DNA of 11,090 nt from Ardenticatenia bacterium. Its GTDB lineage: Bacteria > Chloroflexota > Anaerolineae > Aggregatilineales > Ch27. Shown one piece after another: positions 6,387 to 11,090 of this stretch. Under the pieces are notes generated by a model. It did no database searches, was not told the origin of the DNA, and was given only the letters and a program-made list of their open reading frames with translations. The stretch's first letter is position 1; the number at the start of each line of letters is the position of its first letter. The position numbers and the translations under genes are program-made. Where the stretch lies: assembly GCA_026983935.1 (NCBI GenBank), contig JALSTC010000510.1, forward strand, positions 1-11,090, read 5' to 3'.

Positions 6387-8093
6387 ATGATTAAGATCGT
6401 GACGGTAGAAGAAATGCGCGCTATTGAGCAGGAAGCGGATGCTTCCGGCCTGAGCTTCGCGCAGATGATGCAGAATGCCGGACGCGCGCTGGCTGATCAT
6501 GTGCTGACGCATGTGGAAAGCTATCCGGGGATGCGCATCACCGTGCTGGTCGGCCCCGGCAACAACGGCGGCGATGCCCTGGTAGCAGGGAAGTTGATCG
6601 CTGACGAAAGCGAGTGTGAAGTTGCCTTCTATCTGTACAGGCCCCGCGACGAAAGCGATCCCAATTTCGCCGCTGTCAAAGAAGCCGGTCTTTTCACTGC
6701 CGATGCGGAGCACGACTCGCGCTTCCGGGCGCTGAAAAAACTGATCAGCACCTCGGATGTCATCATAGACGGCATCCTGGGCATTGGCTTGAAACTGCCC
6801 GTCAAAGGCGAAATGGCAAAATTCCTCAGCACCGTGAACAAAGCCATCACTGCCGCACGACGGATCGAGTCTCCACTGCGCTACCAGACTCCGGCCTATC
6901 CGATCATTGGCGGCATACCTGCCCCACTTGTCATCGCGGTGGACTGCCCCAGCGGTGTAGACTGCGACAGCGGCGACGCCGACCCGGTGGCCATCCCGGC
7001 TAACGAAACAGTCACATTCGCTGCAGTCAAGCGCGGACTGGTGAAATTCCCCGGTGCGGGCCTGACCGGCAGGCTGCATGTCGCCGACATTGGACTGCCG
7101 GGTAAACTGCCAGGCCGCGACCGCGTCAGTCTGGAAATGCCGGCAGGCACCGACATCCGTGCCCTCCTACCGGAGCTGCCCCCGAACGCAAATAAGGGCA
7201 CATTTGGCAGGGCATTGATCGTCGCCGGATCGCTCAACTATACGGGCGCGGCAGCGATGGCGGCAAAAGCAGCGTACCGTGTGGGTGCAGGCCTGGTCAC
7301 AGTTGGCGCTCCACAGCCAATCATCCCGATCCTGGCGGGCCATGTCCCGGAGGCCACATGGCTGCTGCTGCCCCATGATCTCGGTGTGCTGGCGGAAGAT
7401 GCCGCGAACGTCCTGAAAGATGAGCTTGAGAACTACAGCGCCCTGCTCATGGGGCCGGGATGGGGCCGCGAGGAAACCACGCGCAACTTCCTGATGGCCA
7501 TGCTCAACGCCGAAGCTCAACGCCAGGCACGGCGGCACATCGGCTTTGTGCCGACATCCACGGCATCCCCAAAAACCGCTGAAAATCACACCGGGCATCT
7601 ACCACCGCTGATCGTGGACGCAGACGGCCTGAATCTGCTCAGCGAGATCGAGAACTGGTGGGAACTGCTGCCTGCTGGCACGGTGCTGACGCCGCACCCC
7701 GGCGAAATGGCACGGCTGACAGGCCTGACGGTGGAGGAAATTCAGGCCAGACGCATTGAACTGGCCGCGGCATATGCCGCGCAGTGGCAGTGCGTAGTGG
7801 TCTTGAAAGGGGCACATACCGTGATCGCCGCGCCGGATGGCCGGCAAGCCGTGCTCCCGTTCGTGGAGCCGGCGCTGGCAACAGCAGGCACAGGTGATGT
7901 CCTGGCCGGGGCACTGGTCGGGCTGCGTGCGCAGGGCCTGCCTCCCTTTGAGGCCGCATTGACCGCAGGCTATGTGCACGGGTTGGCAGGGACTTACGCC
8001 GCCGAAGACCTCGCGACACACCGTAGCATCACCGCGTATGATGTCCTCACGGCACTGCCCGATGCCGTCAGCGCGGTTGAACACGCCATCTGA
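6387..8093 (+). CDS. nnr: Bifunctional NAD(P)H-hydrate epimerase / ADP-dependent NAD(P)H-hydrate dehydratase
   Basis: Repairs NADH and NADPH damaged by hydration. The N-terminal YjeF_N domain interconverts R and S hydrates; the C-terminal ribokinase-like domain dehydrates the S form using ADP. Length is 568 residues, against about 500-520 for most fusions. Epimerase marks: GPGNNGGD (56-63), catalytic Asp128 in DGILGIG, and AVDCPSGVD (184-192). Dehydratase marks: NKGTFGRALIVAGS (from 269), GPGWG (356-360), DADGLN (411-416), PHPGE (436-440), and GTGD (501-504) with catalytic Asp504. The extra length comes from an insert at about 153-180 and a second at about 375-405, both outside the motifs. 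The start is ATG with GAGAGG (6373-6378) 8 bases upstream. It has its own extended -10 promoter and a strong terminator. It is placed after an NADP(H)-type oxidoreductase, which fits but does not prove linked function. Confidence 0.97.
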   Translation: MIKIVTVEEMRAIEQEADASGLSFAQMMQNAGRALADHVLTHVESYPGMRITVLVGPGNNGGDALVAGKLIADESECEVAFYLYRPRDESDPNFAAVKEAGLFTADAEHDSRFRALKKLISTSDVIIDGILGIGLKLPVKGEMAKFLSTVNKAITAARRIESPLRYQTPAYPIIGGIPAPLVIAVDCPSGVDCDSGDADPVAIPANETVTFAAVKRGLVKFPGAGLTGRLHVADIGLPGKLPGRDRVSLEMPAGTDIRALLPELPPNANKGTFGRALIVAGSLNYTGAAAMAAKAAYRVGAGLVTVGAPQPIIPILAGHVPEATWLLLPHDLGVLAEDAANVLKDELENYSALLMGPGWGREETTRNFLMAMLNAEAQRQARRHIGFVPTSTASPKTAENHTGHLPPLIVDADGLNLLSEIENWWELLPAGTVLTPHPGEMARLTGLTVEEIQARRIELAAAYAAQWQCVVVLKGAHTVIAAPDGRQAVLPFVEPALATAGTGDVLAGALVGLRAQGLPPFEAALTAGYVHGLAGTYAAEDLATHRSITAYDVLTALPDAVSAVEHAI

Positions 8094-8107
8094 AGCACAC
8101 GAAAACG

Positions 8108-8143
8108 AAAAGGGGCGTGCATGTGATCATGCCGCCCCTTTTT
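8108..8143. terminator. Strong bidirectional terminator after nnr
   Basis: AAAAGGGGCG (8108-8117) pairs perfectly with CGCCCCTTTT (8133-8142). Inside, GCATG (8119-8123) pairs with CATGC (8128-8132) around the tetraloop TGAT, with one bulged T at 8118. The T-tract on one side and A-tract on the other let it work for both convergent genes: nnr on plus and the YtxH-like gene on minus. Confidence 0.93.
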
Positions 8144-8159
8144 CGCCAGCGCCCACTGG

Positions 8160-8417
8160 CTACCGTCGGGCAAGTTCACGCTGCCGCTGTAATGCCACGG
8201 CGCGGCCCTCGGCGATTGCATCTTCGACACGCTCTCCGGCGACCAGCGACTCTACTTTCGAGCGCAGAGCCTCGCCCCGCCCCATGAACCGCCGCCGAAA
8301 ATCCCTGCCGCTCGAGGGCGCGTTCCAGAGGCCGATTGCCAGGCCAATCAGGCCACCCAGCAGCAGCCCAGCAGCCAGCGCACCACTGCCATCACAGGAC
8401 TGAGAACGTGCCGACAT
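8160..8417 (-). CDS. YtxH-like small membrane protein
   Basis: 85 residues. One membrane helix (about 12-31) carries a perfect glycine zipper (Gly17, 21, 25, 29), followed by APSSGRDFRRRF, close to the APxSGxxxR signature of YtxH-domain proteins. The rest is a charged, probably helical cytoplasmic tail. Proteins of this kind are small stress- or envelope-associated factors of unclear mechanism, and the glycine zipper suggests oligomerisation in the membrane. The ATG overlaps the stop of the upstream gene by one base (TGATG), so the pair is surely co-translated. Its stop lies 17 bases from the terminator T-tract. Confidence 0.85.
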   Translation of the reverse strand: MSARSQSCDGSGALAAGLLLGGLIGLAIGLWNAPSSGRDFRRRFMGRGEALRSKVESLVAGERVEDAIAEGRAVALQRQRELARR

Positions 8418-8893
8418 CAGGACTCGCCCTCCTCCGGCATACTGCTGTCCCCGCGCCGGGCGACAGCACGCCGCAGCCCCAACAATTCCCGCAGTATCGC
8501 CAGCATCCAGGCCATGAAACCGCCTGTCTTAATCACCGGCTCGGCTACGTTGCGACTCATAAAGCTGGCCGTGCCGCGAACCGTCTTCACTGTATCGTTG
8601 GTCTGCTCCAGAATCGGCCTGATCTCGTTTTGCAGCAAGTTGGTCAGGCGTGCAAGCTGCAGCACCAGAATGATCAATGCAGCGCCGATCAACATGCCTT
8701 CCAATGCCATCGCGATGATGAAGAAGTCCCGGATAAGCTGCACCCCGGCAGCCGCGCCGGGATCAAGCAGTGCCAGGATAAACGCAATGATGAAGCCGAT
8801 CACCAGCGCCCCGATCAGGGCTGCAATGAAGATCACCACCAGTCTGGTTATCCCCGGCCTACCGGCATTCGATCCCTGCGATTGCTGAGACAT
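8417..8893 (-). CDS. DUF948-like membrane protein
   Basis: 158 residues from the chosen start. Two long hydrophobic helices (about 16-43 and 57-80) are followed by an amphipathic, probably coiled segment NEIRPILEQTNDTVKTVRG (about 89-107), as in DUF948-like proteins that often accompany YtxH genes. A third hydrophobic stretch (about 123-137) and a charged C-terminus follow. The function is unknown; a membrane-anchored cytoplasmic coiled coil is likely. A GTG at 8899 would add two residues, but GTGAGG (8904-8899) lies 5 bases before the ATG at 8893, so the ATG is preferred. The gene forms a two-gene operon with the YtxH-like gene. The family call is weaker than the membrane topology. Confidence 0.82.
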   Translation of the reverse strand: MSQQSQGSNAGRPGITRLVVIFIAALIGALVIGFIIAFILALLDPGAAAGVQLIRDFFIIAMALEGMLIGAALIILVLQLARLTNLLQNEIRPILEQTNDTVKTVRGTASFMSRNVAEPVIKTGGFMAWMLAILRELLGLRRAVARRGDSSMPEEGES

Positions 8894-8898
8894 ACACA

Positions 8899-8904
8899 CC
8901 TCAC
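8899..8904 (-). promoter_or_regulatory. Ribosome binding site deciding the start of the DUF948-like gene
   Basis: Minus-strand GTGAGG lies 5 bases before ATG 8893 but overlaps the alternative GTG start at 8899, so only the ATG can use it well. Confidence 0.55.
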
Positions 8905-8917
8905 TTGGCTGCCGAAC

Positions 8918-8945
8918 AGTATAACCCAGGTGAATTGGAATACAA
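8918..8945 (-). promoter_or_regulatory. Candidate promoter for the DUF948-like/YtxH-like operon
   Basis: On the minus strand TTGTAT (8945-8940), a 16-base spacer and TATACT (8923-8918, 5/6 match) would start transcription near 8911, about 18 bases before the ATG. It sits just after the upstream gene's stop at 8957, so the operon need not depend on read-through. Confidence 0.5.
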
Positions 8946-8956
8946 GCCTCTGCACC

Positions 8957-9223
8957 TTAACGACTGTGGGCTGGCCTGCTGATCAGGCGGGCCGCCAGCA
9001 GCGCGATCCATGCCCCCGCCGTTGCCGAGAGTGTCCGCAGCGGCCCTATGCGCAGCATCTCGACGCCCAGAAGCACGCCAAAAACGTGCCCCAGCGCAAA
9101 CCCCAGCCAGCCCGCCAGCAGATACAGGGCCAGACGGCGCACATCGCCGCCAACCAGCAGATGGAATACAACGCCATAAATCGTGGCAAGAATAAAAGCA
9201 AACGTGACAGAAGGGCCTGGCAT
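8957..9223 (-). CDS. Small three-helix membrane protein, unknown function
   Basis: 88 residues, nearly all hydrophobic, with three likely membrane helices (about 5-24, 29-55 and 60-80). Short basic loops and a basic C-terminus (ISRPAHSR) suggest topology but not function. The middle helix is glycine-rich (GWLGFALGHVFGVLLG), a packing pattern. I do not recognise the family. The start ATG at 9223 has GGAG (9233-9230) 6 bases upstream. It is divergent from the DUF3307 gene and lies before two other small membrane-protein genes on the same strand, which supports an envelope-related cluster. No convincing promoter was found for it. Confidence 0.75.
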   Translation of the reverse strand: MPGPSVTFAFILATIYGVVFHLLVGGDVRRLALYLLAGWLGFALGHVFGVLLGVEMLRIGPLRTLSATAGAWIALLAARLISRPAHSR

Positions 9224-9276
9224 TCCATACTCCGCCTATCAGTACCAGGGGGCACTGTCCTTACATTCCCCGGTGA

Positions 9277-9285
9277 TGGTACAAT
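9277..9285 (+). promoter_or_regulatory. Extended -10 promoter candidate of the DUF3307 gene
   Basis: TGGTACAAT is an extended -10 with one mismatch, without a recognisable -35. The ten bases TGGTACAATC differ at one place from the nnr promoter's TGGTATAATC. The leader would be about 66 bases to the GTG at 9358. Confidence 0.5.
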
Positions 9286-9357
9286 CCTAACACATAAACC
9301 GGCATCGTGTAACATGTACGGATTTCGGCTCAAGCCTGCAGCGAGGTCTTCTGCAAC

Positions 9358-10047
9358 GTGATCATACCGCATCTGATCTTCTCGCACCTGCTGGCAGATT
9401 ATATCCTCCAGACCAACTGGCTTGCAGCGCGTAAAGGACAGTTCATCGCCCGCGAGATACACTCCTGGGATGGCCTTGCGCTGCACGGCCTGATGGTCTG
9501 GTTGATGTCTCTGGCCGTCCTGCCCCGCCAGATTGCCGCCCTGTGGCCCTATATCACGATCCTGGCCCTGATCCATACGTTCCAGGATGGACTAAAAGTC
9601 TGGATAAGCTCCCGGCTGCACATTCATCCTTTCATTCCGTATCTTGTCGATCAACTGCTGCATCTGATCACTATCCTGATTTTTCAGGCTGCTGTTGTCA
9701 ACTACATTATCCCCCGGCCCGGGCCGGATGAGAGCTGGGTGATGGCTCTCGGCGCTTCGCTCATCGCCATCACCAGATTCTACGAGGTCTCCTGGTGGGC
9801 CAACTGGCCGGACATGATCTCGTATATGAACCACTGGCGATGGTGGGGCTACACAGAACGAATCACCATGCTGCTGTTAAGCATGTTCAACCTCTGGATA
9901 CTGGCTCCCCTGGCGGTAGTGCCGCGCCTGTATGCTGCCTGGCGTGAGGGGCACGCCGTATGGGAACAAAAAAGAGGGGCGACTGAACTCTTGCTAGGCA
10001 TCGCATTTTCTGTGATACTTGGTCTTGCGCTCAAGCCACCGAGGTAA
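9358..10047 (+). CDS. DUF3307 family integral membrane protein
   Basis: 229 residues with about five or six membrane helices (near 41-60, 64-82, 98-116, 127-143, 172-193 and 208-225). It carries the DUF3307 pattern of conserved polar residues: HLLADYILQT (10-19), Lys26, His43, HTFQDGLK (73-80; His73, Asp77, Lys80) and DQLLH (98-102). Such His/Asp residues in membrane segments hint at a metal site or enzyme activity, but the family has no established function that I know of. The start is GTG at 9358 with GAGGT (9343-9347) 10 bases before it. The SRPBCC gene begins 15 bases after its stop, so the two are probably one operon. Confidence 0.88.
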   Translation: MIIPHLIFSHLLADYILQTNWLAARKGQFIAREIHSWDGLALHGLMVWLMSLAVLPRQIAALWPYITILALIHTFQDGLKVWISSRLHIHPFIPYLVDQLLHLITILIFQAAVVNYIIPRPGPDESWVMALGASLIAITRFYEVSWWANWPDMISYMNHWRWWGYTERITMLLLSMFNLWILAPLAVVPRLYAAWREGHAVWEQKRGATELLLGIAFSVILGLALKPPR

Positions 10048-10062
10048 AGCAAGCGAGGCGTT

Positions 10063-11090
10063 ATGACTCTGATCGATCGCCGTGTTCTGGTCAATGCCCC
10101 CCCGGAGATCATCTGGGAGCTGCTCGGCGACCTGACAGCCCTGCCCAAATGGCATGTGAACTGCACGCAAAGCCGAATCCTCAGCACACACCAGCAGGGA
10201 GTCGGTGTACGATGGCGCAGCACCATGCGCCGCGGGCCGGACGTCATCAATGATATTATGTCCTGGTACGAAAACCTGGGCTATGAATACGTCATCGTGG
10301 ATGGCCCCTATCGCAGCGGTCGGGGACGCATCCGCCTGCAGGCCATCCCGGAGGGCACGGTTGTGCAGTGGACGCTTGAATATCAGCCAAAGGGTCCGCT
10401 GGCCGGACTGCGGAACGCGCTCTTCATCCGCCGCCGTGTAGACAGCGAAATTGCCGGCAGCCTGAAGCAGCTCAAGCGCCTGGTGGAATCGACCGGCATT
10501 CGCATGGACGCGGCGGCTCGCGAAAAAGTCGCCATGCGACCAGCGCCCAGCGTTAGCGAACGCGCGGCACTGGCCGCCTCGGCCACAACCAAAACCCACG
10601 CCGTGCAAAGGCCAGCTCAGGCTGCCGACCAGACCATTGCGAAAATGCCGCCAATACCACCCGAAACAGCGAAACCCACCGCTGAACAGGCCGCATCCGC
10701 GCCGATAATCGAGGAGCCGCCCCTGAACGAGGATGACACCAAACCGAACCCGGCCATCGCCAAGCCAGTCCCCCCTGCATCAACGCGCCCTGTTGTCCTG
10801 CCGGAACAGATGGCCGCTCACACAGATGAAGCGGCTGCACGTGAGTCCGAAACGCCGTCCACCCTCGAACCAGAAGTGATTTCGGAGCAGTCGGCCACCG
10901 CAGACAGAGAAGAAGCCATCACAGAGGACTTCCTCAGCGCCTCACTGGAGCCGGCGGTCGAAGTAGGGACTTCCCCGGATATACTCGACTTCTTTGAAAC
11001 AGCACTGGAGCCTGGTTTTGAGACGGTCACGACCCCGGCATCGGAGACACATGAGCAGCCCACGGATGAGCCGCCAGCCGAAGCAGAGGA
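10063..11090 (+). CDS. SRPBCC-domain protein with long acidic, proline-rich tail (3'-truncated)
   Basis: Open from ATG 10063 to the window edge: 342 codons plus two bases, no stop. Residues 1 to about 146 look like an SRPBCC (START/polyketide-cyclase-like) domain: VNAPPEIIWELLGDLTALPKW (10-30, the usual opening strand and helix), a central beta region, and a closing helix DSEIAGSLKQLKRLVES (127-143). This fold binds hydrophobic ligands. From about 149 onward the chain is Pro/Ala/Glu/Thr-rich, low in hydrophobics and probably disordered, which is unusual for this family. Within it are two copies of a 20-residue unit starting at Asp289 and Asp309. GAGG (10055-10058) precedes the start by 4 bases. 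It is co-directional with and 15 bases after the DUF3307 gene. The ligand and role are unknown, and further domains may lie beyond the window. Confidence 0.85.
   Translation, partial: MTLIDRRVLVNAPPEIIWELLGDLTALPKWHVNCTQSRILSTHQQGVGVRWRSTMRRGPDVINDIMSWYENLGYEYVIVDGPYRSGRGRIRLQAIPEGTVVQWTLEYQPKGPLAGLRNALFIRRRVDSEIAGSLKQLKRLVESTGIRMDAAAREKVAMRPAPSVSERAALAASATTKTHAVQRPAQAADQTIAKMPPIPPETAKPTAEQAASAPIIEEPPLNEDDTKPNPAIAKPVPPASTRPVVLPEQMAAHTDEAAARESETPSTLEPEVISEQSATADREEAITEDFLSASLEPAVEVGTSPDILDFFETALEPGFETVTTPASETHEQPTDEPPAEAE
10927..11046 (+). repeat. Two tandem 20-residue protein repeats in the SRPBCC tail
   Basis: Copy 1 begins DFLSASLEP (base 10927), copy 2 DFFETALEP (base 10987), exactly 60 bases apart. 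Over 17 positions 8 are identical: Asp, Phe, Leu-Glu-Pro, Glu, Thr and Pro. The hydrophobic DFxxxxLEP core inside an otherwise disordered acidic tail resembles a repeated binding motif. Confidence 0.6.

Noticed and set aside
8336..9361. 341-codon open frame on the plus strand
   Set aside because: It is opposite the small membrane-protein genes, rich in His, Gln, Pro and Arg with no domain, and has no ribosome site. The minus-strand genes have coherent helices, overlaps and start signals.
9994..10608. 204-codon open frame on the minus strand
   Set aside because: Antisense to the SRPBCC domain, which has a good start and family pattern and continues to the window edge.
1..11090. CRISPR array, tRNA/rRNA, insertion sequence or prophage
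   Set aside because: No regularly spaced repeats, no RNA-gene sequence, no transposase or integrase; nearly all bases belong to chromosomal-type genes.

Overview
The window looks like ordinary chromosome of a GC-rich (roughly 58-60 %), free-living bacterium. I think a Chloroflexota member close to Anaerolineae is most likely. That is a judgement from the gene set (clpP-clpX, a winged-helix AAA+ ATPase of a type I recall from that phylum, small YtxH-like and DUF948-like membrane proteins, a DUF3307 gene) and was not checked by any search. I see no insertion sequence, prophage, CRISPR array, tRNA or rRNA. Almost every base is coding, and no stretch over 300 bases lacks a gene.

Layout. (1) 2-1728: the 3' part of clpP overlaps clpX by 4 bases; together they encode the ClpXP protease. 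A hairpin ends this operon and faces a convergent gene. (2) 1798-2427, minus strand: a metallo-beta-lactamase-fold protein that has lost most of its metal ligands. (3) 2428-2635: a divergent promoter region with two promoters around a 20-bp imperfect palindrome. (4) 2636-5149: an orphan winged-helix + AAA+ ATPase, then a protein with an unrecognised N-terminal region and a C-terminal receiver domain lacking its phosphorylation residues. (5) 5255-8093: an NADP(H)-type extended SDR and the bifunctional NAD(P)H-hydrate repair enzyme (nnrE-nnrD fusion), each with its own candidate extended -10 promoter. A strong nested-hairpin terminator closes this block. (6) 8160-9223, minus strand: three small membrane proteins (YtxH-like, DUF948-like, and a three-helix protein). 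(7) 9358 to the end, plus strand: a DUF3307 membrane protein and, 15 bases later, an SRPBCC-domain protein with a long acidic, proline-rich tail that runs off the window.

How it fits together. Regions 1 and 5 are quality control: ClpXP degrades damaged or tagged proteins, and NnrE/NnrD repair hydrated NAD(P)H, the cofactor the adjacent SDR probably uses. Regions 6 and 7 are mainly cell-envelope proteins of unknown role. I do not see a clear new multi-gene system. The most unusual items are two apparent pseudo-enzyme or pseudo-signalling proteins (degenerate MBL and phosphorylation-dead receiver), the unexplained AAA+ ATPase beside the latter, and a 20-residue repeat in the SRPBCC tail.
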